DNA of 64,000 nucleotides from Fragum whitleyi (GCA_948146395.1 OX411552.1:49115058-49179057), one strand, 5' to 3'. Counted from the first letter of the stretch, positions 49,586-59,114 are shown. Numbers and translations: made by a program. The notes: generated from the sequence alone by a model not told the origin.

Positions 49586-52078
49586 CTTTTTGAAGCTCTT
49601 AGAAAAATATATCTTGAAAATGAGATTTACTTGTAACGTGCAATTTCTCTTTTTTATCAAATAAGTTTTTAGTTTGGCTGTTTTTGGAGAAAACCTGAAG
49701 TATTGCTACAACCATTATGCAAAAACTGACAATTAGGGATATCTCTGGTTTGACTGAAGGCATTCACTTGAAACTTGGCACACATGTTCACTATCAAAAG
49801 AGGAACCTAAACGATCAAGTTGGATATCTTTAGATGCATTTTGTGTGAATTATGCACCTTTTTCAACTTAGATTTTTTATCAACTATCCAGCACCGAACA
49901 GCATAGGCACCCGTAGGTGGTTCTCTTGTTTAAAAAAAGGTATTTGTTTGATTATGAATATGTTTTAAATAATTGACTGCACACGCAAACTCAAAGAAAC
50001 ATTCATGTATTGTTTTGTCTAAATGTTGCAAAGATGAATGAGTATCATACTTGAATGAAAGAAAAGTGTTCAAAGACCAGTTGACAACTATAGTCACCGC
50101 CCATTAGGAAATGTTGAAGATCAAAAGCCTATTTCATGTTTGTTAGTTCAAAAATATTGATATCAGTCGCATTATCAGCAATTAGTTGAATCAGCGAGAG
50201 GATTTTTATATATATGTGTTTGACATAACATGTATATTTTTTTTTTTTTAAGCTGGTAACCGAAGAAGACGTCGACACAGACGTAGAATGTTCAGTGCCT
50301 CTGCTGACAGAGACAACCCACCGACTTATGACGAGGCTATACAGAGTCCTCCATCCTGGTACTTAAATGTGGTAAGCTATTCAGATTAAAGTACTTAATT
50401 GTGGTAGTTTCAGATTTAATACTTAAAAAGTACTCGCACAAACCATTCGTTTGTGTGAACTCAATGGAATTGTTTTGTTGATATGATTCAAATGATTACC
50501 ACAATATTTTAGGATGATTGTTTGTTTCAGAATGAGATTGATAATTTTTTCATTGAGTGAAACGAGAAAAGCTCTATTTTCACTAGTGGCAAAGCCATTA
50601 GTTTTAGCTTTTCGAATGGTTATCTACTCAGGGCTTGTGCTAGTGTTTGATAATAAGGAGTCATTGGCTCCTCACCTAAAAAATTCTTGGGGTCAAAACT
50701 TGGGGTCAAAACTGATTTTAAAGGGGTCAAAACAACAGAAAAAGTAAATCATAAGTAAAATTTCGCCCATTTAAGAGTCATTTTACCTGTTTCTAGTAAT
50801 GAAATGAAGTAAAGCTATTAGTATGTAATATGTATATTACAGGGATTCAGTACACCAGTTGATCCAAATGCACCACAGCCCCCACCTTATTCTGAAGCTG
50901 TAGAGAATCCAACGGTCACTGGCTTGAACCAGGTACCAGGAAGCCCCACCTCCTCTCATAGCAGCCAATCAGAAGTGACAATAGATTCTCGACGTCATTC
51001 CGTTTCATCATCATCCAGTGAGGGTGGGTTTCGTGACTGGAATTCACATGAGAGTGATGGTGAAGGTAGGAGGGGGAGAATTGGTCGTCATGTGTCGAGT
51101 TCTGATGACTCCGAGGATGATGAACAAGTCACTAGGCCAAGTCAGAGAGCGGTCAATGATGTACGCAATGAAACCCTACAAAGTAGTACAAGTGAAATAG
51201 TATCAGAGAGTTCAAGAAAAGGAAAGTCTGATAATAAACCAAATGGAGAATCATCTGGAGGAAAGGAGAAATCATTGAAAGATAAAAATACAGACATTAC
51301 TAATGTTGTAGAATCAAACTTTGATGATAATGGCAAAGTTGGTGCTGAACGTAAAGACAGTTTTGAAGCTAACAGAACTGCTAATGATCTGAGAAATGCC
51401 ATAGAGCCTTCTAGCACAGAGAGACTGAATGCTGCCCTGTCTCATGCAGGCGTGAGTCGGGATGAGGTTACACCAAACACAGCCAGGCCTCAACTTTCTA
51501 CACAAAGAGGTATATCTAGATCTGATGGGAATCTTGCCCAGAATCGGGAAAAACCCAATAGGGCCTTACAGCAAGGGACACGATTCAGCCTTGCAAGTCA
51601 TGCCTTAACAGAGGAAGATTTTACGCAGAATTTGGTTGTTGATGTCGATACAAATGAAATTACGGTTGTGTATAATGGTGCTGATGATTCGGAAACACAG
51701 TTTCAGAATAGAGAGAGACAATGCGAGGCTATAAACAGGGCCTCCCCGAGGAGACCAAATTTGCTCGATGAAAGTAGGGAGAGACCAAGGGAATCGACAA
51801 ACAGAGTCTCTCCAAGAAGGCATTATGTGAACGATGAAAACAGTGGGAGAGCTTGCTCAAATAGACAAGATCCTGCTGAACAAATAAACCAAACAAGAAA
51901 TGTGAATAGGCCACTTGGCAGTGGGAATGTAAATAATTCAGGTGTTGCACCAGAATATTTGTCGAGTACACCGGATGTTCGACGTAATACACAGGGACAG
52001 AATGTTGGACGTACTGCTAGTGTTAACTACATTCCTATGTTTATTGATGGTAACCCAGAGGATGATATCTATGTTTAA
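34908..52078 (+). CDS. Type I membrane protein: signal peptide, three CUB domains, LDLa, TM, PPxY tail (LRP/NETO-like)
   Basis: Probable cell-surface receptor or co-receptor. Coding exons: 34908-34926, 37416-37478, 38150-38378, 39913-40091, 42445-42638, 43705-43870, 44365-44394, 45183-45341, 46279-46479, 47648-47767, 48993-49196, 50253-50371, 50843-52078. All have GT-AG junctions and matching phases, totalling 972 residues. Residues 1-27 are a signal peptide ([11 protein letters not shown] core). CUB1 is about 30-161, CUB2 about 168-283 ([12 protein letters not shown], then YDDGS), CUB3 about 294-410. The LDLa domain at 415-452 has six Cys and the DNSDEE calcium motif. The TM helix is about 467-492, then RRCRRHR, an Arg-rich stretch, PPTY (544-547) and PPPY (574-577), which suit NEDD4-type WW domains. 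The rest of the tail is Ser/Asn/Arg-rich and looks disordered. CUB plus LDLa plus PPxY recalls LRP3/10/12; CUB-CUB-LDLa-TM order recalls NETO. The three-CUB layout matches neither exactly. Confidence 0.9.
35144..36180 (+). mobile_element. Diverged copy of the 156-bp-unit element
   Basis: Opens with hairpin ATACGCCCGTCAAAGGCAGGACGTAT (35144-35169), preceded by TTTTT, then a GGCGTCAGG stretch and five diverged units. Unit blocks include TTGAGTTATTGCCTTT and GAACCATAACT, the inverse complements of those at 14851-16260. It lies in intron 1 of the CUB/LDLa gene. The 3' end is unclear. Confidence 0.7.
36406..36636. mobile_element. piggyBac-type MITE with TTAA flanks (copy 1)
   Basis: Flanked by TTAA on both sides (36402-36405, 36637-36640). 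The left end is a worn CTCTTGCCATGTTGAA and the right end GCTTGACAAGGG. The centre has the palindrome CTGCACATATGTGCAG. Same family as 40804, 41130 and 52300. Confidence 0.7.
36760..37073 (+). repeat. 158-bp direct tandem duplication in intron 1
   Basis: Two nearly identical ~155-bp copies starting TAAAGCCACATTTATTATCA at 36761 and 36919. Long frames over it on both strands are chance products of the duplication. Confidence 0.8.
37480..37830. repeat. Repeat with GACCCCCAGAA and GAGGAGTCAATGACTCC motifs
   Basis: Matches in inverse orientation a stretch at about 50630-50800 (GGAGTCATTGGCTCCTCACC, GGGGTCAAAACT), so a dispersed repeat lies in two introns of the same gene. Confidence 0.45.
38427..38541. 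mobile_element. Short MITE with TTAAGGTAGTGGAA ends
   Basis: The left end ATTAAGGTAGTGGAATC and right end GGTTCCACTACCTTTAT are inverse complements around about 80 bp. Intron between CUB1 exons. Confidence 0.6.
39376..39646 (+). mobile_element. tRNA-Asp-derived SINE (family B, copy 1)
   Basis: The head 39376-39446 keeps tRNA features: acceptor strands GCTGCTG and CGGCAGC, anticodon loop CTGTCAA (GTC, Asp) and B box GGGTTTGATCC. The body has TGGGTTGATATTCGTA and GGCTAGGAAAG, the tail GTGCTCCAGCC...GTGGTGTAAAACCCCATTC. Copies also at 53651-53938 and 56422-56615. Confidence 0.75.
40430..40625 (+). repeat. Dispersed ~195-bp repeat (partner 45955-46145)
   Basis: Shares TTTTATTGAC, AATCTGA(T/C)CCCTGCTATT, TTTTGTTAA(T/G)(T/G)GATAAAATAT and CAGAGGTCAAA with the later copy in the same orientation. 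Both copies lie in introns of the CUB/LDLa gene. Confidence 0.55.
40804..41038. mobile_element. piggyBac-type MITE with TTAA flanks (copy 2)
   Basis: TTAA (40800-40803) CCCTTGTCATGCTGAA ... TTCAGCATGACAAGGG TTAA (41039-41042). The inverted ends are perfect over 16 bp and start CCC, with TTAA targets, the signature of piggyBac elements. It is non-coding, 235 bp. Confidence 0.85.
41130..41364. mobile_element. piggyBac-type MITE (copy 3)
   Basis: Same family and length (235 bp) as the copy 88 bp upstream. Left flank TTAA, right flank TTGA. Ends CTCATGTCATGCTAAA and TTCAGCATGACATGGG. Confidence 0.75.
41517..42010 (-). pseudogene. LINE ORF2 C-terminal fragment
   Basis: The minus strand reads [28 protein letters not shown], an in-frame TAG, then [19 protein letters not shown] and KSQFKNHLL up to a stop. 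This is the usual last segment of a LINE reverse-transcriptase protein (VWN-x-(L/I)P...S...FK...L). The 3' end carries a TTA microsatellite-like tail (41515-41527). 5' truncated; lies in a CUB/LDLa gene intron. Confidence 0.7.
42848..43275 (+). mobile_element. Hairpin-started repeat with poly-C/poly-G runs
   Basis: The hairpin 42848-42887 (TATACCCCCC...CATAA-CGAAA-TTATGGGGGGTATA) includes a C run of about 17, followed by GTCCGTTCGTCTGTCTGTCC. A G run of about 18 lies at 43115-43132. It ends near GACAGCTCTAGTT. Non-coding; intron between the two exons of CUB2. Confidence 0.6.
44160..44225. repeat. Near-perfect foldback with AACAGTTGTAACTGCC arms
   Basis: GCTCAGAGGGAAACAGTTG-TAACTGCC and GGCAGTTA-CAACTGTTTCACACTGAGC pair over about 28 bp. 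Single arms of the same family occur at about 9297-9325, 45090-45118 and 47892-47925. Confidence 0.65.
45666..45910 (+). mobile_element. Hairpin-started repeat, short
   Basis: TTTTTAGCCCATCCCATTG then TTATGGGAAC forms the hairpin (45666-45692), followed by a GTGTGTGTGTGGGTGG run and a single body block. Boundaries approximate. Confidence 0.45.
45955..46145 (+). repeat. Second copy of the repeat at 40430-40625
   Basis: See the partner entry. Slightly diverged, same orientation, in the intron inside CUB3. Confidence 0.55.
46550..46660. repeat. Foldback repeat
   Basis: TTTAAAAACCTAATCA...TGTATGAAT and ATTCATACA...TGATTAGGTTTTAG form an imperfect hairpin with a short GC-containing loop (ACGCGTAG). 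Confidence 0.45.
47445..47515. repeat. Foldback repeat
   Basis: GATGAAGAAAATGCTGG-type arms (AATGAAGAAAATGCTGG and CCAGCATTTTCTTCAT) with a 3-nt centre. Flanked by a longer weakly paired region with ACTTGTCC motifs (47290-47620). Confidence 0.5.
48531..48815 (+). mobile_element. Hairpin-to-hairpin repeat (ATGCCCC family, copy 1)
   Basis: 5' hairpin ATGCCCC...GGGGGCAT (48531-48559) preceded by TTTTT, then GTCTGTCCGCCGTCTGTCC, body with AAGGTCAAGGTCA, then GGGGGCATTCGTGTTTCAC and hairpin GTGTTTCACAAACAC (48793-48807) followed by ATCTTGTT. A chance 126-codon frame runs through it. Intron before the TM exon. Confidence 0.75.
49414..49585 (+). mobile_element. Hairpin-to-hairpin repeat (ATGCCCC family, copy 2, internally deleted)
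   Basis: 5' hairpin ATGCCCCCGTATCG-AAA-GATCGGGGGCAT (49414-49442), GTCTGTCTGTCCGTCC, a much shortened body, 3' hairpin GTGTTTCACAAACAC (49563-49577), ATCTTGTT. About 170 bp against 285 bp in copy 1. Confidence 0.75.
49672..49931 (+). mobile_element. Repeat ending in CACCCGTAGGTG hairpin and TCTTGTTT (copy 1)
   Basis: The body contains ACTGAAGGCATTCACTTGAAAC and ends with hairpin GGCACCCGTAGGTGG (49907-49921), then TTCTCTTGTTT. It shares body and end with 55701-55978. Confidence 0.65.
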
Positions 52079-52196
52079 TTCTCTTTTGTAAAAGTTTAAG
52101 TGGAAGAGTAATGTCCCTGTAATGTTCATATATATTTGATATACAGAGAAAACATTATTTGTTTCAGTGAAAATTGCTGTTAAATTTCATTGAGTA

Positions 52197-52246
52197 AACA
52201 ACAAAAGCTATATTTTCCCTTGTGAAAATATAGCTTTTATTTTGTT
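52197..52246. repeat. Foldback with AAAAGCTATATTTTC arms
   Basis: Perfect 15-bp arms around CCTT G. Lies in the 3' UTR of the CUB/LDLa gene. Related to 8455-8540. Confidence 0.6.
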
Positions 52247-52299
52247 TACAATCGAAAGATCAAATGTTCTTGTACACAAAGCATTATTCTGTCACTTAA

Positions 52300-52510
52300 C
52301 CCTTTTAATTCTCTTCATGGCATTATCCTGCTGTTCACAAATTTGTAGCAGACAGTATAGACAAAGATCAGCTTGCATTTATGTGTATTCTGATCCTAGT
52401 CAACACTGCTTTCTTCTAAATTGTTGTAGGGAAACTTGAGTAAAATTGGTAGATATGTTATAATAAAGGCAGTTTATTGGAAACAGAATATAAATTCAGT
52501 AAAACAAGGG
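52300..52510. mobile_element. piggyBac-type MITE (copy 4) in the 3' UTR
   Basis: TTAA flanks at 52296-52299 and 52511-52514. Outer ends CCC and GGG, centre with GATCAGCTTGCATTTATGTG as in the other copies. Diverged ends. Confidence 0.6.
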
Positions 52511-52733
52511 TTAAATGCAAAAAAGAGACCAAAAAAGATTTTTTGGTTATCACATGAAAATGTGATAAATGGTCATGCTGAGTGTATGTTAAAACTTATA
52601 CATACCATTCAAAGGAAATTCATTTATGAAAATTTATTGTCCTCTGTCCCATTAAACATCTTTGAATGTTATTACTGAAGATTAATCTATAATTGATTTT
52701 TGTGCAATGTTGAATTCAACTCTCATTTCATAC

Positions 52734-52739
52734 AATAAA
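52734..52739 (+). terminator. Poly(A) signal of the CUB/LDLa gene
   Basis: AATAAA 656 bp after the stop codon, the first canonical hexamer in a plausible place. The 3' UTR then spans about 52079-52760 and includes a foldback repeat and a piggyBac-type MITE. Confidence 0.6.
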
Positions 52740-52840
52740 AGTGATTAAATTTAAAAAAAAAAGCAGGATTAAAGTGGAAATACTGCTTTTGTTACTTGAA
52801 TAATTATTATGAAATTAATGATTGATGTTTTATTTAAACA

Positions 52841-52985
52841 GAGGTTCATTTCTTAGGGTTAAGAATTTTAAGAATTTAAATGTGACACCTTGTGTGATTC
52901 AGTAGTATTTCAACTCAATCACGCGAGATGTCCTGATTAAAATCTCAAGAAATCTTAAAATTCTTAATCCCATGAAACGCACCTC
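52841..52985. mobile_element. 145-bp MITE with ~38-bp TIRs
   Basis: The left end GAGGTTCATTTCTTAGGG, then TTAAGAATTTTAAGAA, pairs with the right end TTCTTAATCCCATGAAACG, then CACCTC. No clear target duplication. Just downstream of the CUB/LDLa gene. Confidence 0.65.
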
Positions 52986-53650
52986 AGACATTATTGAATG
53001 CTGTTTAAAATGTATAGAGATTTCAAAAAAGCAACTTAATTTTAAAATATTGTGTCAAAAAGTCATAAGCAATCAGCATCATTTGTGTCCCTGATGTTGT
53101 TTTCCTGCGCCAAGCCTTGCAGCCTCAATTGTAATGTATAATGCTGTAAATCCTTGGGCCACCAGTCTGATACCCAGCTGACCCAACTTTCATACAACAT
53201 TTGGTAAAAATTAATGTGACACAAGTAATTTGAGCCTGTGCAGGACATTTCCTACAATTTTAATTTTGCGTAAAGTGAAGACTGTCCAGTCTGTGCATTC
53301 GCACAGTCTGACCAAAGTCTTCTCTATGCAATTTTTAGATTTAGATAGTCTCAAAGTATCTGTAGACAGATAGGCTATCTTCTAATACCTTGTAGCTGTC
53401 TAAGTTGCAAAATGTTTGCATCTCGCGCATATTTCAATTTGTTGAAAATGTCACACATAGCCTCATTTGTCTCCCACAAATGGTTGTATGAGAAGTAGTA
53501 TGCCTAAATGGGATGAACAACAGGTGGCGTGGAAGAAAGGTTGTGGTTCTACCGAATTGAGAAACGACAAGATGTCAATCAGTAGGTGCCACAGGGGCAA
53601 TGTAACTGCAATATTGTTGTAAGTAGCACGGAACCATCAAAAATCTAAAT

Positions 53651-53938
53651 GCCGCCGTCATAGCGCAGTTGGTAGCGCATCGGACTGTCAATCTAGAGTT
53701 CGCGGGTTCGATCCCCGACGGCGGCACTCATTCTTTCCGACTATTTGTCTCTCACCAATGGGTTGATAATCGTAAACCTATGTGAGATAGCGGCTGGGGG
53801 CTAGGAAAGAATGTGGTGGTTGTACTGGTGAGAGAAATACCAGGGATCCATTGTTAAGTGCTCCAGCCGCCGCGATATAACTGAAATAATGTTGAAAGCG
53901 GCGTTAAACTCCATTCAATCAATCAATCAAAAATCTAA
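53651..53938 (+). mobile_element. tRNA-Asp-derived SINE (family B, copy 2, best preserved)
   Basis: The head 53651-53726 has perfectly paired acceptor strands GCCGCCG and CGGCGGC, D-arm GCGCAGTTGGTAGCGC, anticodon loop CTGTCAA (GTC, Asp), B box GGGTTCGATCC and discriminator A. Three extra bases before the D stem set it apart from a true tRNA. The body has GACTATTTGTCTCTCACC and GGGGCTAGGAAAG; the 3' part has CTCCAGCCGCCGCGATATA and AAAGCGGCGTTAAACTCC; the tail is (AATC)n at 53924-53937. Confidence 0.85.
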
Positions 53939-54287
53939 AAAAAAGTTAGTTTGGCCTGAAAGATTAAAACTTCGGCAAAATTTTAAGGAAATGGTGTGCG
54001 GCTTTGCATGTATACTCATGTGTAAAGCAGGGTAACATTTCTGAATGAATAAAAACATTTTGCATTCTGAACGCTGCATAAGATCCTTTTCAAAGTTATG
54101 TTCAAAGAGCTGAAAACATTGTAAAAACTTACTGTAAGTTCACTTAGATTTTAAAAAAAATCTTAACAACTTTTGCTCAACAAGGCTGACAGATTTTTTG
54201 TCTATATCCTCTACAATAATATGAATTTTATTGGCTCAGCTTCAAAATGCCCTCGTAAAATAGTTTCCTTCAATGAATAGATTAGTC

Positions 54288-54499
54288 CAGGGGCCCCTTT
54301 AATTAAACATTTTACAATCAATTTTTCCCGTAGTTCAAAATCACATCATAATTTGTGTTTTCATTCATTCTTAGATTCTGCCTTGCAATATCTGATGGTG
54401 CATGGCAGAATCCCATATTTAGTTACTACTGTAGAAGCATCTTTAATATTTGCCTTACTCAAAAAAAAGATTGTAAAATGTTTAGTAAAACGGCCCCTG
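54288..54499. mobile_element. 212-bp MITE with CAGGGGCC ends
   Basis: The left end CAGGGGCCCCTTTAATTAA, then ACATTTTACAATC, pairs with the right end GATTGTAAAATGTTTAG, then TAAAACGGCCCCTG, a TIR of about 31 bp. The CAGGGGCC start suits hAT-like MITEs, but no 8-bp duplication is clear. Confidence 0.7.
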
Positions 54500-54870
54500 G
54501 TTATGCTTTAGAACAATGTTAAGCTTGACAACAGTTCTCAAAAACCAGCTTATCTTATATAAAGGGAGTTCATACTTACTAGGGCAGGTTTCTTAAGTAA
54601 GTTCAAACATTATATTCTCCTAATTTCAAAACCACGTAACTACAGCTTTAATCAAGCTGCAGTTATGAAGTTTTGTAATTGTACTGAAAATGGATAATAA
54701 ATTTTGATGAAATTTACATTCCATAATTGAAAGCTAAAAATAGTTATTCTTTAAGTTACATTAATTTTGTAAATTTATTTGTTGTTATATTTTGCATAGT
54801 ATTGTTTAGTTTTGTATATGTTTAATATAATAAATATGCTTATTTGGAAAAGGGAATTGGCTTAATTTTG

Positions 54871-55143
54871 CCCCCCTTCGAAGAAGAGGGGGTATATTGC
54901 TTTGCACTTGTCGGTCGGTCCGTCCATAGACCATTTTTTATCCGGAGCATATCTCATAAAGTATGCAAGCTAGAATCATGAAACTTCACAGGTAGATAGA
55001 TCTCATTGAGGAGAAGTGCAGTGCCTAAGAAACATAACTCTACTCATCATATTTTGTGAGTTACTGTCCTTTGTTGATTGGCAAAGAATAGGCTATTGAC
55101 CTGCTTTTATGGGGGCATAAATGTTTTACAAACATCTCTTGTT
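54871..55143 (+). mobile_element. Hairpin-to-hairpin repeat (CCCCCTTCGAAG type)
   Basis: Starts with hairpin CCCCCCTTCGAAGAAGAGGGGG (54871-54892), then GTCGGTCGGTCCGTCC and one copy of the GAAACTTCACAGGTAGATAG unit related to the 156-bp family. It ends with GGGGGCATAA, hairpin ATGTTTTACAAACAT (55121-55135) and CTCTTGTT. Confidence 0.75.
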
Positions 55144-55700
55144 AAAGTTGGTGCGTATACATACATTTTCATTTTACAACAGTGACACTATCCAGCCCCA
55201 TTGTTGTTCTCATTGTTTGGTGTTGTCGTTTCTGTGCAAAATATTGTGATATCTTGAAAATAATTGAAGGAGCTCTCTGGACCCCTGTAAAATATATGTC
55301 TATCAACCAATACAATTATTTGGAAAAAATCATAGCATTTTATGGATTTATGCCATTTCTACTTAGATTTCTCATCAAAATCCAGCACACAAAAGTCCAG
55401 CCTAAGGACAGATCACGCAGTGATATTTGTCCAGCCTTTGTGAGGTGAGCAGGTCATAGCTGTCGATGAATAAATTACAAGTCCGTTTATCAGGCCCTTA
55501 GATCGTTAATTCATAGGTCTGTCTGTCAATCATTGGTGTATTCCACAATGGATGGAGGTGCATTTAAAAGGATTTGTTTCTACATCTGAAATTTCAAGGT
55601 CACGCTAAAGGTTAAGTTCTGCAGCAAAACTGCTGCTTTTACCACTGGATTTTAAAATAAAAAGGCACATGTGTACCCCCCAAGGTATAGAAGTGCCATT

Positions 55701-55978
55701 TTTAGCTCGGCTGTTTTCGGAAAAAATGGGGGGATTTTTTTAGCCTTGGTGTTGTTGTCCTTGTCGTTCGAAAGCTTTGATATTTTATGATATATCTGGT
55801 TCTACTGAAGGCATTCACTTGAAACACAATCATATGTCCACCATCAAAAGAGCAACATTTACTTTCAAGGGGGATAACTCTAGATTCATTTTGTGCAAAT
55901 TATGCCCCTTTTTCGACTTACATTTTTTTACCATCCTGCATTCAACAGCCGAACGTAGGCACCCGTAGGTGCTCTTGT
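55701..55978 (+). mobile_element. Repeat ending in GCACCCGTAGGTGC hairpin and TCTTGT (copy 2)
   Basis: Begins TTTTTAGCTCGGCTGTTTTCGG. The body holds ACTGAAGGCATTCACTTGAAAC and AAGGGGGATAACTCTAGATTC. It ends with the perfect hairpin GCACCCGTAGGTGC (55959-55972) and TCTTGT. Same family as 49672-49931. Confidence 0.7.
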
Positions 55979-56421
55979 AAAAACCTAATTATGGCCGAAG
56001 ATCAAGATCAGACGTTGGCGTGGTAAACAAGTGTTGTCTCTTCACAACCATTCTACTGTTATTCTTATCTTGAGTTCGTTGATTTTCGGTGATTATCCGA
56101 GATGTCACATTTGTGTTTAAACCTATTATTCAGAATGTTCGTCAACGAGATGATATCCCGGACTGGTAATGGAATTTCATCTATGGTTTAAACTAGATCA
56201 CTTGGCAGATCAGAGAAAAAAGCACGTGTGCAGCCTAAGAATTAATGATATCTTGATCAAACCAATGGATGATATCATAAGGATGGTTTCCTTATGATAT
56301 GGAGGAAAACACGGAGGACTAGGTTAGTGGAAAAGGGGTCCTCTGGATTATCGCTCATCATATTTTCGTTGAAATAAGTCAATAAGTTTTGGTTATCTTA
56401 TTCGCTTTAAACGTTCTTTTT

Positions 56422-56615
56422 CTTTCCGACTATTTTGTCTCCCACCAATAGGTTGCCGGATAATCGTAGACATATGTGGGATAGCAGCAGGAGGCTAGGA
56501 AAGTATGAAATGGTAGTACTGGTGTGAGAAATACTAGGACTCCATTGTTAGGTGCTCCAGCCTCCGTGATATAACTGAAAGATTGTTAGAAGCGGCGTAA
56601 AACTCCGTTCAAACA
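56422..56615 (+). mobile_element. tRNA-Asp-derived SINE (family B, copy 3, head missing)
   Basis: Matches the body and 3' part of 53651-53938 (TTTCCGACTATTTTGTCTC, GGCTAGGAAAGTATG, GGTGCTCCAGCCTCCG, GAAGCGGCGTAAAACTCC) but lacks the tRNA-like head, as expected for a 5'-truncated copy. Confidence 0.75.
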
Positions 56616-57044
56616 AATTACTTCGCACGATGCCTGAAGTGTCCTATAAGGAAGGACCATTCAGGAATTGTTTTGTATCAAGTAACCAAAGAAAATGAGG
56701 CATTCTGTGTATTATTTAACTTGATCCCAGAAAAATACCATCAGTCTCCATTGGATATATTATTTTTTTAGTCTACCGAATTATATTAGATGCTATTGAA
56801 ACTTCTGCAGGATGATTGCAGCTGCTGCGGATCCAGATTTTCAAAAAAATGTGGTTCGAACAAACAACTTTCGTGGGATGGTCTTCGTTTTCCTATTATT
56901 TTAAGATCGACTGTGAAATTTAAATTATAGGGCTGCAGAGGCTGGTTTGCTTGAACCCTCGGTAACGTTGTGGATCGGATACTGTATGGTGACATGATGA
57001 TGTTTCCTACTGATAATGGAATGGTACTCCAAGACTTGAGAATT

Positions 57045-58820
57045 ACTTTTTGCTCGGTTACTCTATTACCGGGGTATACCAAATACCGATGCAGTAATAA
57101 ATTTCGAATTTCAAATGTAGAAATGCTTCAGACAATGTTTCAGAATTTAGCTGTTACTTCTTCTACAAGAATTAAACTAGGTTGGTCCATGCTAGACTCC
57201 GTTTGTAATTTCAAAACATCCATAATATAATCTGTATATTTTTTGCCTTTTAATTTAAAAATAGCGTTACTGTGACGCCATGAAATTCACGATTTGGCGC
57301 GCTTTCTACAAACGACCCTATTCCCATTTAAATGCCCAGTGCGATTTAATATAAGACGTTTTCGTTCCGCCAATTGTACTAAAATCAAGCTTAATGAATG
57401 GTCATGACCCAAATGCTATATAAAATTCTTGAATCTAAATATACACATGTGAGTTGATTGAAATCAATATTCACATTTTTACTGTTCCAAAAATCTCGCT
57501 TTTAACAAAATTTTACAAAATTGGCCCGATGATTTTTTTTCTTCAAATTTTGATATTATTTTCTCAAATTCAAGTTTGGTTAATAGTGAAAGTTTCAAAA
57601 ACTTCACCGCGCAGATTTTTTATAATCAAGATTTAAAGGTTGACATTTTGACGTTAAATCTATGACATTGACGTTCAAATCACACCTAGATTATCAATTT
57701 TTATTTTTATTTATATGCGATCTATCAATATAAAAAGATCAAAATTCCAAGACGTGTTCAATAGCCTTTAAGGAAAAGGCCCTCGAATTTCCATTCCAAT
57801 ACATCGAGAACTTCGCGGTACACATGAATTTACCTAACACAAGTCTTGCTGATCTATGATCACAGTAAGAATTACGTCGCTATAAATGAACACTGATTTT
57901 TGTAAGTTTTTATCGCAAACTCGATGTTAAGATAAGATAAGATATTTTATTGCTCAAGTATATGTCATGGTAAGGGTTAAAGGCAATTTTACAAACACAT
58001 ATCCACAAAACAAAATGAAATAAGGAAGAAAATTAATTAGAACGTTTCAAGACGTTTTGTGGGTGCAGTGATATCATTATAAATAAATTTAGAAAATCCG
58101 CCAAGGAATGTTTATAGAAAATGAAAAATTTATTTGACATTTAATTTTTCTATACACTGAGAATTTTTTTAAATTCTTTTTGTGAAGTCACATGATGTCA
58201 AAAGAGTTTAGCGAATTTTTCGACGTACTGTGTTTGTCTTTTCCAAATTTCGACGTTAGGGTAATAAAGTTTGGTCCCCTATTGTAGAAATTCCGTAAGG
58301 TTTAACGTCACATTAAGATGCCAGCAAAATGAAAATGGGAAAAGAAATATCAAATTCCAGACAAATTTCATCGGGCCAATTTTTGAAAAATAAGTTTAGT
58401 GCTATTTTTCGGGTCGCATTTTTTGAAAATTAACCTTGAGTCAATCACATGTTTCTATCGTTGATTTTAAGTATTTCCTGTTTGAACATGTAAATGAATT
58501 CAATTTATTTGGCGTCATTTTGAAGTTAATTAAATTGAATCGTCTTAAATACGATCGCGATAAGAATTTAAGAAGGTGTCAGTAGGGTCATTTGTTTTAA
58601 ACACGCGCGAAATCGTCATTTTAACGACGTCATGGTAACGTTAATTCTGAATTGAACGTTGAAAAATAGACGCCGTTGAGATCGCGCTAAGACAAAGTTT
58701 CCATAGCTGCCAATCTTTATGCACTTAGGCCTATCGCAAAAAAAAAAGTATTTTCCTAGGAACCAAAGTACTGGTTTTGATTAAAGAATGATTTGCCTAT
58801 GTGATGACATGAAATATTTC
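57045..58820 (+). repeat. Long copy of the repeat at 11217-11745
   Basis: The 5' part (57052-57230) and 3' part (58770-58812) match the short copy. The 1.5-kb centre is unique to this copy within the window, has no open frame of note, and is richer in CpG than its surroundings. Could be an older mobile element or a duplicated segment. Confidence 0.5.
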
Positions 58821-59114
58821 AAGAAAAAGTCAAGAGATTCTTAAACACAGACAATTTGCATCATTATACTGGCTGACTCGGTAATTTGTGTACGAGAGGT
58901 AACTGTGTTGTTCCTCAATAAAAGTAGTCTAGGAGTTGCGTCCCTTATCTTTTTTTTTTTCACTTTCTTCTTTCACTCGCTTCTTCAAATTTGAGTTTCA
59001 TGTGTTTATTTAGTTTTCTTTCCATAATTAAAAGAACTTTTTGTAAAGACAAAACTCTGTGATAAATAAAGCATAAAGATTTACGACATACTATTTCCAT
59101 ACCGAAAACTGGCG

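Noticed and set aside
51142..52129. Several minus-strand frames opposite the receptor tail
   Set aside because: They are shadows of the long coding exon 50843-52078, which has correct phase and stop.
53651..53726. Functional tRNA-Asp gene
   Set aside because: Extra bases before the D stem and a continuing SINE body shared with two other loci make it a SINE head.
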